Of a DNA stretch of 64,000 bases, positions 14,163 to 25,315 are shown in pieces. How positions within the stretch are numbered: the stretch's first letter is position 1; each line of letters begins with the position of its first letter. The position numbers were made by a program, and so were the translations under genes. The notes below the pieces were generated by a model. It was not told the origin of the DNA and ran no database searches. It worked only from the letters and a program-made list of their open reading frames with translations. This DNA comes from Pseudomonadota bacterium (GTDB lineage Bacteria > Pseudomonadota > Gammaproteobacteria > Acidiferrobacterales > UBA6901): contig JAJYEE010000006.1 in NCBI GenBank assembly GCA_021790335.1, positions 1 through 64,000 on the forward strand, in the 5' to 3' direction.

Positions 14163-15828
14163 GGTTGAGCATGTCCGATGCGAGCGCCAGGGTCTGGCGG
14201 GTGATTTCCATGCCGCCCAGCATGCGTGCGATTTCCTTGACGCGCTCCTTTTCCGGCAGCGCCGCGATGCGGGTGACCGTCGCGCCGTCGTGGATACGCT
14301 TGCTGACCTGCATGTGATGGTTTCCCTGTGCCGCGACCTGGGCCAGATGGGTGATGCACAGGACCTGCCGCTGTGCCCCGAGCGCCCGCAGCTGCAGGCC
14401 GACAATCTCGCTCACTCCGCCGCCTATGCCCACATCCACTTCGTCAAATATCAGGGTGGGAATGCGGCCGGTACGCGCCGTTGCCACCTGCAGGGCGAGG
14501 CTGATGCGCGACAGTTCTCCGCCCGAAGCCACCTTGTTGAGCGGTTTTGCCGCCTGTCCGGCGTTGGCGCTCACCAGGTATTCCACCTGCTCGAGACCGG
14601 TGCTGGCAGCCTGGCTGTCGTCCAGCGTGACCAGTCTTATCTCGAATTCCCCGCCGGGCATGCCGAGGTCCTGCATCTGGTCACGCACTTCACCCGCCAG
14701 GCGTTTCGCCGCCACGCCGCGGGCGGCCGATACGGAGCGCGCAAGTTCGAGATACGCCGCGCGTGCGGCACACAGTTCGCGGTCGAGCGCCTCCAGGTTG
14801 ACCTCCAGGTTCTCGATATCGTCGAGTTCCGCGGCGCGTTGCTCGAGGATGCCCGGCAGCTCCTCGGGACGCACTTTGTGTTTGCGTGCAAGGTCGTGCA
14901 CGGCGGCAATGCGCTGGTCGATCCATTGCAGGCGTTGCGGATCGAGGTCGAGGTCATCCAGATACTGATGTAACTGGGTTGCGGCCTCGTCTACCCGTAT
15001 GGCGGCCTCGCCCAGCAGCGTCATGATCGTGCCGAGCCTTGAATCGTGTTCGCTCAGTGTCTCCAGCCGGCTGACGGACTGGGCCAGCACCGGCGACAGC
15101 GCGATCTGGTCGTCATCGTACAGGGTGTTGGCGACTGCCTGTGCGCCCTGCAGGAGCTCGCTCGCGTTGGCGAGGCGGGCGTGTTCTTCCTCGAGCTGCG
15201 GAATCTCGTCGGGACCCAGATCCAGGGCGCGCAGCTCGCTCACTTCGTGCCGCAGCAGCTCCAGGCGCTGGTTGCGGTCCGAACCCTCGCGGCTCAGGGC
15301 ATCGCGCCGTGCCTGCAGTGCCTTCCAGCAGGCATGATGGTCCGCCAGACGCGCGAGTTCGGCGGTGAGGCCGGCATAATCGTCCAGAACCTGACGCTGG
15401 ATATCGCGCCGCAGCAACGATTGATGTTCATGCTGACCGTGGATGTCGACAAGGTATTCGCCCAGTTCGCGCAGCGATTGCAGCGGCACCGGGCGGCCGT
15501 TGATGTAGGCGCGCGACGCCTTGCCGGTTTCAATGACGCGCCGCAGCACACACTGTTCACCTGTATCCGCCGACAGATCGTGGTCTTCGAGCCAGTGGGT
15601 GGCATCCTGGTCTGGCAGCAGTTCGAATGTCGCCGAGACTTCGCTGCGATCGCAGCCCTGGCGTATCGTGCCGGTCTCGGCACGTTCGCCAAGGGCAAGC
15701 GCGAGCGCATCGATAAGGATCGACTTTCCGGCACCGGTTTCACCCGTGACCACGGTGAGGCCGGGAGCGAGTTCCAGCTCCAGACTGTGAATGATCGCGA
15801 AATCGCGGATATAAAGTTGGCGCAGCAT
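14149..15828 (-). CDS. recN: DNA repair protein RecN
   Basis: A 559-residue SMC-like ATPase: MLRQLYIRDFAIIHSLELEL, Walker A GETGAGKS (about residues 30-37), ABC signature with KPLNKVASGGELSRISLAL near residue 450, Walker B TLIFDEVDVGIGG, and two coiled-coil arms between. RecN acts in double-strand break repair by bringing DNA ends or sister strands together. The start ATG 15828 sits two bases from the nadK stop, so nadK-recN-NAGS form one operon. No LexA box was seen upstream of nadK. Confidence 0.96.
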   Translation of the reverse strand: MLRQLYIRDFAIIHSLELELAPGLTVVTGETGAGKSILIDALALALGERAETGTIRQGCDRSEVSATFELLPDQDATHWLEDHDLSADTGEQCVLRRVIETGKASRAYINGRPVPLQSLRELGEYLVDIHGQHEHQSLLRRDIQRQVLDDYAGLTAELARLADHHACWKALQARRDALSREGSDRNQRLELLRHEVSELRALDLGPDEIPQLEEEHARLANASELLQGAQAVANTLYDDDQIALSPVLAQSVSRLETLSEHDSRLGTIMTLLGEAAIRVDEAATQLHQYLDDLDLDPQRLQWIDQRIAAVHDLARKHKVRPEELPGILEQRAAELDDIENLEVNLEALDRELCAARAAYLELARSVSAARGVAAKRLAGEVRDQMQDLGMPGGEFEIRLVTLDDSQAASTGLEQVEYLVSANAGQAAKPLNKVASGGELSRISLALQVATARTGRIPTLIFDEVDVGIGGGVSEIVGLQLRALGAQRQVLCITHLAQVAAQGNHHMQVSKRIHDGATVTRIAALPEKERVKEIARMLGGMEITRQTLALASDMLNRASA

Positions 15829-15829
15829 C

Positions 15830-16729
15830 CTAGAAATTTTCGCCCCAGCGCAGTTTGGTGCGCAGCACATCGAAGTGGCTGTGGTCGGATGGATGAATCA
15901 GCATGACCGGGCTGTCGGAACGGCGCACGCATATGTGGTCATGGTCCTGAAGCGCATGCCCCATCTGGCCGTCGAACGTCAGGTATGCGCTTTGATTGCT
16001 TACATTGGTCATCGCGATTTCCACGCGGCTGTCGCTGTTGATCGCCACCGGCCGGTTGCTGAGGGTGTGAGGGCAGATCGGCACGAGCACGAGCGCCGGC
16101 AGCGTCGGATGCAGTATTGGCCCGCCGGCCGACAGCGCGTAGGCTGTCGATCCGGTGGGGGTGGCGACGATGATGCCGTCACCACGCGTGCTGCATACGA
16201 ACTCCCCGTCGACGTACACCTCGAATTCGATTAGACGCGCGAGCTGGCCCTTGTTGACGACCACGTCATTCAGCGCATTGGCCGTGTGTACGATGTGATC
16301 GTCGCGCCGCAGTTCGACGTTCAGCATGATCCGCAGTTCGCTGTGGAAGTCCCCGTCCAGCACTGCGGCCAGACTGTCCAGGACGCTGTCTTTCGGAATG
16401 TCGGTGAGAAAACCGCGACGGCCGAGGTTTACTCCGATCAACGGCACGGCTCGCGCCGCGAGCCGGCGCGCCACGTTGAGCATGGTGCCGTCTCCGCCCA
16501 CCACGATTGCCATGTCGATCTCACGCGCGATTCTCTCCGGCGCTGCGGTGCGCGCACCAGGCGATGCGAGCAGACCTGCCGTCGTTTCTTCCACTACGAC
16601 ATCCAGACCGCGGGTGCGCAAGAAGCCGTATATCCGGTCGAGAACCGCTCCGACGGACTTGTCCCCATACTTGCCGAACAGTCCGACAGTCTTGATAGCG
16701 CTTGCCTTGATTCGGTCGTCTTTGGGCAT
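15830..16729 (-). CDS. nadK: NAD kinase
   Basis: A 299-residue ATP-NAD kinase: VGLFGKYGDKSVGAVLDRI, the GGDGT motif in IVVGGDGTMLNVAR, GVNLGRRGFLTDI, LNDVVVNKG, and the glycine-rich TPTGSTAYALSAGGPI. It phosphorylates NAD to NADP. ATG 16729 (MPKDDRIKASAI) was chosen because the family pattern starts soon after. It is the first gene of the nadK-recN operon and is divergent from hrcA, the same nadK-recN/hrcA-grpE neighbourhood as in many gamma- and betaproteobacteria. Confidence 0.96.
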   Translation of the reverse strand: MPKDDRIKASAIKTVGLFGKYGDKSVGAVLDRIYGFLRTRGLDVVVEETTAGLLASPGARTAAPERIAREIDMAIVVGGDGTMLNVARRLAARAVPLIGVNLGRRGFLTDIPKDSVLDSLAAVLDGDFHSELRIMLNVELRRDDHIVHTANALNDVVVNKGQLARLIEFEVYVDGEFVCSTRGDGIIVATPTGSTAYALSAGGPILHPTLPALVLVPICPHTLSNRPVAINSDSRVEIAMTNVSNQSAYLTFDGQMGHALQDHDHICVRRSDSPVMLIHPSDHSHFDVLRTKLRWGENF

Positions 16730-16851
16730 CGTGCAGCTTCCGGTAGGTGACGATAAGCTATCATGGGGCGACAAAGCCGCCAAAGCCGGCCGCGTGCGTC
16801 ACCAGGCCTGCCCACGGGATACCGAACCAGCACGCTAACCCGCAGATGGAG

Positions 16852-16880
16852 TTGACAGGCTCCACTCAGGTTGATAGCTT
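16852..16880 (+). promoter_or_regulatory. sigma-70 promoter of hrcA
   Basis: TTGACA (16852-16857), a 17-base spacer and TAGCTT (16875-16880). The predicted start of transcription (about 16887) falls inside the CIRCE operator that begins at 16885, the usual geometry for HrcA repression. Confidence 0.7.
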
Positions 16881-16884
16881 CTTT

Positions 16885-16911
16885 TTAGCACTCGGGCAAT
16901 CAGAGTGCCAG
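16885..16911. promoter_or_regulatory. CIRCE element (HrcA operator)
   Basis: TTAGCACTC, nine bases, GAGTGCCAG: the left half is a perfect CIRCE half-site and the right half matches GAGTGCTAA at 7 of 9. It lies between promoter and hrcA, so HrcA should repress its own gene. No second CIRCE was found at grpE, dnaK or dnaJ. Confidence 0.9.
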
Positions 16912-16926
16912 ACCGGAGTGAATTTC

Positions 16927-17970
16927 GTGCAGATGGTCCTAAGCCCGCGCGCGGAGGTTTTGCTTAAAGCGCTGATCGAGAAGTATATTTCCGACGGACA
17001 ACCCGTCGGGTCGCGCACGCTTTCGAAGCAGGCGGGACTTGATCTCAGTCCTGCCACCATACGCAATGTGATGGCGGATCTCGAGGATCTCGAGCTGATC
17101 CGTGCCCCGCATACCTCGGCGGGCCGGATTCCGACCACATTGGGCTATCGTATGTTTGTGGATAGCCTGCTGACGGTGCGGACTCTCGACAGTGCGGAAA
17201 TCTATCGCCTGGGAGATGAGCTGGCCTATGACGGCAACCCCATGCACCTCATGGAATCGGCGTCAGCGCTGCTTTCCCAGGTGACCAAGCTCGCCGGAAT
17301 CGTGCTGGTTCCGCGCCAAGAGGAGTCCTTCCGGCAGATCGAGTTCCTGTCCTTGCCCGCAGCCAACCGCATTCTGGTCATCCTGGTGACCCGCAGTGGC
17401 AGGGTGCATAACCGCGTGATTAATGTCGACCGGCGTTATTCGCTCGCTGAGCTTGTCGAGGCCGCCAATTGCTTCAACGACAGGTATTCCGGGCGCTCGT
17501 TGAGCGAGGTCAGGCGCAGTCTGCTCGATGACCTGCAGGCGGATGGTGATGCGATGCAGCGCGCTGTGAAGAATGCGACCGACATGGCGCGCCATATTTT
17601 TGCTGATGAGCAGAGCAGCGAGCCGGATCTGGTAGTGAGCGGGGAATCGAACCTTCTGAATATCCCCGATCTCGGCGACATAGAGAAGCTGCGCCGGCTC
17701 TTCGAAACGTTTACCACCAAGCGTGACCTGCTGCATCTGCTCGATCAGAGCATGCATGCGGAGAGTATCCAGGTCTTCATCGGCGGCGAATCCGGATACC
17801 AATCTCTGGACGAATGCAGCGTGGTCATGGCTCCGTATCAGGTGGACGGGCGCGTGGTGGGAACGCTTGGCGTCATCGGCCCCACGCGCATGGCGTATGA
17901 CCACGTCATATCAATCGTGGACGTCACGGCGCGTTTGCTGGGAGGTGTCCTCAGCACCGAAGGACGCTGA
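16927..17970 (+). CDS. hrcA: heat-inducible transcription repressor HrcA
   Basis: A 347-residue HrcA: winged helix with LSPRAEVLLKALIEKYISDG, QPVGSRTLSKQAGLDLSPAT and IRNVMADLEDLELIRAPHTS, AGRIPT, then the GAF-like domain and insertion, ending ARLLGGVLS. GTG 16927 is preferred to ATG 16933 because GGAG lies eight bases before it. HrcA binds CIRCE and depends on GroEL for activity in known systems. Its gene leads the grpE-dnaK-dnaJ cluster. Retaining HrcA together with sigma-32 promoters is known outside the enterics. Confidence 0.95.
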   Translation: MQMVLSPRAEVLLKALIEKYISDGQPVGSRTLSKQAGLDLSPATIRNVMADLEDLELIRAPHTSAGRIPTTLGYRMFVDSLLTVRTLDSAEIYRLGDELAYDGNPMHLMESASALLSQVTKLAGIVLVPRQEESFRQIEFLSLPAANRILVILVTRSGRVHNRVINVDRRYSLAELVEAANCFNDRYSGRSLSEVRRSLLDDLQADGDAMQRAVKNATDMARHIFADEQSSEPDLVVSGESNLLNIPDLGDIEKLRRLFETFTTKRDLLHLLDQSMHAESIQVFIGGESGYQSLDECSVVMAPYQVDGRVVGTLGVIGPTRMAYDHVISIVDVTARLLGGVLSTEGR

Positions 17971-17993
17971 CCGGCTGCGCGCCAGCTCCGACG

Positions 17994-18023
17994 GTTGAAA
18001 GCCTGCTTGCAGGTCCCCATTGA
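17994..18023 (+). promoter_or_regulatory. sigma-32-type promoter of grpE
   Basis: GTTGAAA (17994-18000), 14 bases, CCCCATTGA (18015-18023) matches the heat-shock consensus CTTGAAA-N(13-17)-CCCCATnT closely. A TATAAT at 18032-18037 may give an additional housekeeping start, though its -35 (TTGCAG, 19-base spacer) is weak. Confidence 0.8.
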
Positions 18024-18078
18024 TCACGGACTATAATTCCGGCTTTGATTGCCGCAGCAATGGAGTTGAAACAAGTAC

Positions 18079-18690
18079 ATGAGCCACAAGAATCCCGTTG
18101 AAGCCGGCGTCCCGGCCGAAAATCCCTCCGGTGCCGAGGCCAGCGCCCCCGCGCTGACCGCCGGGTCGTCGGAAGCGGCCGCGCCGGATACCTCCGGTCT
18201 GCGTACCGAACTCGACGCAGCGCGCAGTGAGGCAGCCGAGAATCTGGACAAGTTTCTGCGTGCGAAGGCGGAGATGGAAAATGTCCGCCGGCGCGCGGAG
18301 ACGGATGTGGCGAACGCCCATAAATACGGCATAGAGCGCTTTGCGCTCGAGATGCTGGCGGTAAAGGACAGCCTGGAGCGTGCCCGCGCCGTCGATATCC
18401 TGTCGCAGGCCGGGGAGACCGCCGAGCGGCAACTGATCCAGAAAATGGTCGAAGGCATAGACCTTACGCTGAAACTGATGGATACCATCTTCCAGAAATT
18501 CGCGATCGCGACGGTGGATCCGCAGAAAGGCGAGAAGTTCGACCCGGAACGCCACCAGGCCATGAGCATGGTCGAGTCCGCGGATGTGCCTGAAAACCAC
18601 GTTCTGGCTACCGTCCAGCGCGGCTATCTCCTGCACAACCGTCTGTTGCGTCCGGCGATGGTGGTGGTGGCCCGGCACGGCCAATCGTGA
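18079..18690 (+). CDS. grpE: nucleotide exchange factor GrpE
   Basis: A 203-residue GrpE. An acidic, alanine-rich N-terminus (~45 residues) precedes a long coiled-coil (LRTELDAARSEAAENLDKFL, RAKAEMENVRRRAETDVANA, HKYGIERFALEMLAVKDSLE) and the C-terminal beta domain (EKFDPERHQAMSMVES, GYLLHNRLLRPAMVVVARHG). It releases ADP from DnaK and acts as a thermosensor in that cycle. It follows hrcA with its own heat-shock promoter and precedes dnaK. Confidence 0.96.
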   Translation: MSHKNPVEAGVPAENPSGAEASAPALTAGSSEAAAPDTSGLRTELDAARSEAAENLDKFLRAKAEMENVRRRAETDVANAHKYGIERFALEMLAVKDSLERARAVDILSQAGETAERQLIQKMVEGIDLTLKLMDTIFQKFAIATVDPQKGEKFDPERHQAMSMVESADVPENHVLATVQRGYLLHNRLLRPAMVVVARHGQS

Positions 18691-18699
18691 ATGAAAGCA

Positions 18700-18728
18700 A
18701 TTGAAAAACGTCGGATCCACCCCATCTA
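18700..18728 (+). promoter_or_regulatory. sigma-32-type promoter of dnaK
   Basis: ATTGAAA (18700-18706), 13 bases, CCCCATCTA (18720-18728) is a close heat-shock promoter match placed just after grpE and 56 bp before the dnaK start. Confidence 0.8.
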
Positions 18729-18783
18729 TTGCCTTAAGGCACGGTAAATATACCGAAAATAGGGTTATTGCGAGGATTGTACA

Positions 18784-20730
18784 ATGGCAAAGATTATCGG
18801 CATCGATTTAGGCACCACCAACTCCTGCGTGGCCGTCATGGAGGGAGGCAAGCCGCGCGTCATCGAGAACAGTGAAGGCGACCGCACCACGCCGTCCATC
18901 GTCGCATTTACCGCGGACAATGAAGTGGTGGTGGGCCAGGTGGCCAAGCGTCAGGCAATCACCAACCCCGCCAACACCCTGTATGCGGTGAAGCGGCTGA
19001 TCGGGCGCAAGTTCGAGGACGAGGTGGTCCAGCGTGACGTCAAGATGGTTCCTTACCGGATCACCAAGGCGAAGAACGGCGATGCCTGGGTCGAGGCCAA
19101 GGGCAAGTCCATGGCGCCGCCGGAGATCTCCGCGCGCGTGCTGCAGAAGATGAAGAAGACGGCCGAGGATTACCTGGGCGAGGAGGTCACCGAAGCCGTG
19201 ATCACCGTACCCGCCTATTTCAACGACTCGCAGCGTCAGGCAACCAAGGACGCTGGCAGGATCGCCGGCCTCGAAGTCAAGCGCATCATCAACGAACCGA
19301 CCGCGGCCGCGCTTGCTTTCGGCATGGACAAGAGAGAAGGTGATCGCAAGATCGCGGTATACGATCTGGGCGGTGGCACGTTCGACATCTCGATAATCGA
19401 GATCGCTGAGGTCGACAAGGAGCATCAGTTCGAGGTTCTTTCGACCAACGGCGACACCTTCCTGGGTGGTGAGGACTTTGACAAGCGGGTCATCGATTAT
19501 CTTGTCGATGAGTTCAAAAGGGACAACGGTGTTGATCTGCACAAGGATCCGCTTGCGCTGCAGCGCCTCAAGGATGCAGCCGAGAAAGCCAAGATCGAGC
19601 TGTCCTCGAGCCAGCAGACGGAAGTGAACCTGCCGTACATCACGGCCGATGCGAGCGGTCCCAAGCACCTCAATATCAAGCTCACGCGTGCCAAGCTCGA
19701 GAGCCTGGTCGAGGACCTGATTGCGCGTACGGTTGAGCCGTGCAAGATCGCGCTGAAGGATGCCGGGCTGAAGGCGAGCGAAATCGACGATGTGATCCTG
19801 GTGGGTGGCCAGACCCGCATGCCCAAGGTGCAGGAGGCGGTGAAGGATTTCTTCGGGCGGGAACCGCGCAAGGACGTCAATCCGGACGAGGCCGTTGCGA
19901 TCGGCGCGGCGATCCAGGGTGGTGTGCTGGGCGGCGAGGTCAAGGATGTGCTGCTGCTGGACGTGACGCCGCTGTCTCTCGGCATCGAGACGATGGGCGG
20001 AGTGATGACCAAGCTCATTCAGAAGAACACCACCATCCCGACCAAGGCGTCGCAGGTGTTCTCCACCGCCGACGATAACCAGACGGCGGTGACGGTGCAT
20101 GTACTGCAGGGCGAGCGCGAAATGGCGAGCGGAAACAAGTCGCTGGGCCGTTTCGACCTGAGCGACATTCCGCCGGCGCCGCGTGGGTTGCCGCAGATCG
20201 AGGTTACCTTCGACATAGACGCCAACGGTATTCTGCATGTTTCGGCCAAGGACAAGGCAACCGGCAAGGAAAACAAGATCGTGATCAAGTCGAGCTCCGG
20301 TCTCTCCGATACCGAGATCGATCGCATGGTCAAGGATGCCGAGGCGCATGCCGAGGAAGACCGCAAGGCGCACGAGCTCGTCGATGCCCGCAACCGGGGT
20401 GATGGGTTGATCCATAGCGTGCGCAAGTCCATGAAGGAGATGGGTGACAAGATCCCCGCGTCCGACAGGGACAAGATCGAAGCGGCGATACGGGATCTCG
20501 AGTCCGTGGTCAAGGGCGACGACAAGGATGCAATCGAAAGCAAGTCGCAGGCACTGGCCGAAGCAAGCCACAAGCTGGCGGAGCATATGTATGGCCAGGC
20601 TGGTTCCCAGGCCCAGGGCGCCGAAGCTGCCGGTGCCACCGAGGGGACGGCCGAGTCCGCATCCGCAGGCAAGGACAACGTCGTCGATGCGGAATTCGAG
20701 GAAGTGAAGGAAAACAAAGGCAAGAAGTAA
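18784..20730 (+). CDS. dnaK: chaperone DnaK (Hsp70)
   Basis: A 648-residue Hsp70: [18 protein letters not shown], the nucleotide-binding blocks [33 protein letters not shown] and [28 protein letters not shown], and the substrate domain start [20 protein letters not shown], then an acidic C-terminus ending in DAEFEEVKE. It folds and refolds proteins with DnaJ and GrpE. Length and motifs are complete. Its stop is followed by a 293-bp structured gap before dnaJ. Confidence 0.98.
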   Translation: MAKIIGIDLGTTNSCVAVMEGGKPRVIENSEGDRTTPSIVAFTADNEVVVGQVAKRQAITNPANTLYAVKRLIGRKFEDEVVQRDVKMVPYRITKAKNGDAWVEAKGKSMAPPEISARVLQKMKKTAEDYLGEEVTEAVITVPAYFNDSQRQATKDAGRIAGLEVKRIINEPTAAALAFGMDKREGDRKIAVYDLGGGTFDISIIEIAEVDKEHQFEVLSTNGDTFLGGEDFDKRVIDYLVDEFKRDNGVDLHKDPLALQRLKDAAEKAKIELSSSQQTEVNLPYITADASGPKHLNIKLTRAKLESLVEDLIARTVEPCKIALKDAGLKASEIDDVILVGGQTRMPKVQEAVKDFFGREPRKDVNPDEAVAIGAAIQGGVLGGEVKDVLLLDVTPLSLGIETMGGVMTKLIQKNTTIPTKASQVFSTADDNQTAVTVHVLQGEREMASGNKSLGRFDLSDIPPAPRGLPQIEVTFDIDANGILHVSAKDKATGKENKIVIKSSSGLSDTEIDRMVKDAEAHAEEDRKAHELVDARNRGDGLIHSVRKSMKEMGDKIPASDRDKIEAAIRDLESVVKGDDKDAIESKSQALAEASHKLAEHMYGQAGSQAQGAEAAGATEGTAESASAGKDNVVDAEFEEVKENKGKK

Positions 20731-20748
20731 CCGGAATCAGCGGCTGTT

Positions 20749-20793
20749 AAAGGGCACGGTGGACGGGACCTCGGTTTCGTCGCAGTGCCCTTT
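20749..20793 (+). repeat. inverted repeat after dnaK
   Basis: AAAGGGCAC (20749-20757) and GTGCCCTTT (20785-20793) are perfect complements separated by 27 bases. It begins 18 bases after the dnaK stop. The loop is long and no T-run follows beyond TTT, so it may be a stabilising 3' hairpin or partial terminator. Confidence 0.5.
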
Positions 20794-20854
20794 GCTGTGG
20801 GCAATGCGGCCGTTGGCTGCCGGGAATGACCGCATTTTGGTCCGGGGTGTCCGG

Positions 20855-20900
20855 CCGGTACGGAGCCGGTGCGGTTCGCGTGCCGTGGCCTCCGTACCGG
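20855..20900 (+). repeat. long hairpin in the dnaK-dnaJ gap
   Basis: CCGGTACGGAG (20855-20865) pairs perfectly with CTCCGTACCGG (20890-20900); the enclosed 24 bases can pair further (GCCGG/CCGTGGC region). This is among the strongest secondary structures in the window and has no terminator T-run. Confidence 0.6.
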
Positions 20901-20979
20901 AAAATGCGTCGAATCGGGAGTTTCGGTCCCGGTGTATAGCCTGCGGCCGTGCACGCATCCGGACGGCGGGAAACAGGAT

Positions 20980-20997
20980 CCCCGGACCTATCCGGGG
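20980..20997 (+). repeat. hairpin close to the dnaJ start
   Basis: CCCCGGA (20980-20986), loop CCTA, TCCGGGG (20991-20997) sits 26 bases before the dnaJ ATG. It could shape ribosome access or protect a processed dnaJ mRNA. Confidence 0.5.
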
Positions 20998-21023
20998 CGG
21001 GATCACTTAAGCTACGTCGAGCC

Positions 21024-22160
21024 ATGGCGAAACGCGATTATTACGAAATACTTGGGGTGCCACGCAACGCGTCCGAGGCGGATATCAAGAAGTCCTATCG
21101 CCGTCTGGCGATGAAATACCACCCGGACCGCAACCCGAATGACACAAGCGCTGAGGCCAGCTTCAAGGAGGCGAAGGAGGCCTACGAAATACTGAGCGAT
21201 GCCCAGAAACGTGCGGCCTACGACCAGTTTGGACATGCGGGAGTCGATCCGAGCGCGGCGGCCGGCGGACGCGGCGGCTTCTACGGGGCCGGCGCCGGCG
21301 CGAACTTCGCCGACATTTTCGGCGATGTTTTCGGAGACATATTCGGGGGCGGCGGACGCACGCGCGGCAGTCAGTCTTTCCGTGGCGCAGACCTTCGCTA
21401 CAACCTCGAGCTCGGCCTGGAGGAGGCAGTGCGCGGCACCGAGATGCGTATCCGCGTTCCGGCCCTTGAGACCTGTGAAACCTGCCACGGCAGCGGTGCG
21501 CGGGCCGGTACGGCCCCCACGAACTGCCCGACCTGCGGCGGACATGGCCAGGTGCGCATGCAACAGGGGTTCTTCTCCATCCAGCAGACCTGCCCGAATT
21601 GCCGCGGCACCGGCAAGATCGTCAGCTCGCCCTGTCCCGATTGCCACGGCCAGGGGCGTGTCAAGCACACGAAGACGCTGTCGGTGAAGGTGCCGGCGGG
21701 CGTCGACGAAGGCGATCAGATCCGTCTGGCCGGAGAAGGCGAGGCGGGAGAGAACGGCGGTCCGTCCGGCGATCTCTATGTGCAGATACGCCTGAAAGAA
21801 CATGCGATCTTCAAACGTGACGGCGACGACCTGCATTGCGAGATGCCGGTCAGTTTCGCCACGGCGACCCTCGGCGGCGAAGTGGAAATTCCCACGCTGG
21901 ACGGGCGAGCCACACTCAAGATTCCTGCAGGCACCCAGAGCGACAAGGTTTTCAGGCTGCGCGGCAAAGGCGTGACCAATGTACGCTCGGGCAGCGTCGG
22001 TGACCTTTATTGCCATACCAGCATCGAGACTCCGGTCAATCTGACCAAGCGCCAGAAGGAGTTGCTGGAGGAGTTTGATGCGCTGGTGCGCGTCGGCGGT
22101 GCGCGTCATTATCCGCGCGAGCAGTCATGGATGGATAAGCTCAAGAGCTTTCTCGGATAA
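21024..22160 (+). CDS. dnaJ: chaperone DnaJ (Hsp40, type I)
   Basis: A 378-residue type I DnaJ: J domain [20 protein letters not shown] with HPD in [10 protein letters not shown], a Gly/Phe-rich linker ([20 protein letters not shown]), four zinc-binding repeats [24 protein letters not shown] and CPDCHGQG, then the two C-terminal substrate domains. It stimulates DnaK ATPase and delivers clients. ATG 21024 ([11 protein letters not shown]) fits the family exactly; the frame remains open upstream without similarity. It is probably co-transcribed with dnaK, with a structured 293-bp gap. Confidence 0.97.
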   Translation: MAKRDYYEILGVPRNASEADIKKSYRRLAMKYHPDRNPNDTSAEASFKEAKEAYEILSDAQKRAAYDQFGHAGVDPSAAAGGRGGFYGAGAGANFADIFGDVFGDIFGGGGRTRGSQSFRGADLRYNLELGLEEAVRGTEMRIRVPALETCETCHGSGARAGTAPTNCPTCGGHGQVRMQQGFFSIQQTCPNCRGTGKIVSSPCPDCHGQGRVKHTKTLSVKVPAGVDEGDQIRLAGEGEAGENGGPSGDLYVQIRLKEHAIFKRDGDDLHCEMPVSFATATLGGEVEIPTLDGRATLKIPAGTQSDKVFRLRGKGVTNVRSGSVGDLYCHTSIETPVNLTKRQKELLEEFDALVRVGGARHYPREQSWMDKLKSFLG

Positions 22161-22280
22161 TCGGATTGCGGCCGGCGGAATGATTCCGCACGGCGGCGTG
22201 CCTTAGAATCTGAGTTCTCCCAGCCGGCGGACGCGAGGGTTTCCGGCGCCAGGTCGGCGCGGTCGCCCTCTGCGTAACTT

Positions 22281-22322
22281 CAAGAAACGCAGCTACACCT
22301 GCAAGAAACGCAGCTACACCTG
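22281..22322. repeat. two perfect tandem copies of a 21-bp unit
   Basis: The unit CAAGAAACGCAGCTACACCTG occurs at 22281-22301 and again at 22302-22322 with no mismatch, in the 272-bp gap between dnaJ and msrP. I see no gene in this gap. Slipped-strand duplication is the simplest explanation. Confidence 0.9.
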
Positions 22323-22432
22323 CATCAGCCGCCAATCCGGGGCTCGCCCGGTGGCGGGGAACTCCACCGCCGGACGTGGTCCAATTCTTGATCTCCCTCG
22401 GTCTTTCACCGCACAGGTCAAAGGACGTGCCC

Positions 22433-23380
<948 letters not shown>

Positions 23381-23383
23381 CGC

Positions 23384-25106
<1,723 letters not shown>

Positions 25107-25177
25107 CCCTCCGGAGGCGCTGCCTCCCTGGGACATTGAACGAAGCCATTTGCACGCCCCATGCGGTGCGTTGCAGT

Positions 25178-25206
25178 TTGCTTTTGGCCGGTTGGTCACG
25201 TAAAAT
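25178..25206 (+). promoter_or_regulatory. sigma-70 promoter for carAB
   Basis: TTGCTT (25178-25183), a 17-base spacer and TAAAAT (25201-25206) sit between dapB and carA. The predicted leader starts near 25213 and contains a small ORF and a terminator-like hairpin. Confidence 0.65.
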
Positions 25207-25234
25207 ATTGCTTCAACTCGAAGCACCCAAATCA

Positions 25235-25315
25235 ATGAACGAATTACCGAAAACGGGAGAGGCTTGTGCGGCCTCTCCCGTTTTCGCATGCCTACCGGTG
25301 GAGGTATCCGGCTGA
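25235..25315 (+). CDS. 26-codon carA leader ORF
   Basis: ATG 25235 opens a frame of 26 codons beginning [14 protein letters not shown] that reads straight through the hairpin at 25250-25284 and stops with a TGA whose A is the first base of the carA ATG (TGATG, 25313-25317). Ribosomes translating it would melt the hairpin. No good ribosome binding site precedes the ATG. It has no arginine codons and no run of one codon, so any sensing would probably act through transcription-translation coupling or nucleotide supply rather than a stalling codon. Chance is possible at this length. Confidence 0.4.
   Translation: MNELPKTGEACAASPVFACLPVEVSG
25250..25284 (+). terminator. terminator-like hairpin in the carA leader (candidate attenuator)
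   Basis: AAAACGGGAGAGGC (25250-25263), loop TTGTGCG and GCCTCTCCCGTTTT (25271-25284) form a perfect 14-bp stem ending in four Ts, then CGC. It lies about 37 bases after the predicted transcription start and 30 bases before carA. It could be the dapB terminator, a carAB attenuator, or both. Confidence 0.75.

Noticed and set aside
18032-18037. Main sigma-70 promoter of grpE at TATAAT
   Set aside because: The best -35 (TTGCAG) needs a 19-base spacer; the sigma-32 match just upstream is stronger, so this is kept only as a possible secondary start.
18808-20586. A 592-codon open frame on the minus strand opposite dnaK
   Set aside because: An antisense frame opposite dnaK is a well-known artefact, sometimes mis-annotated as a dehydrogenase; no supporting motif here.
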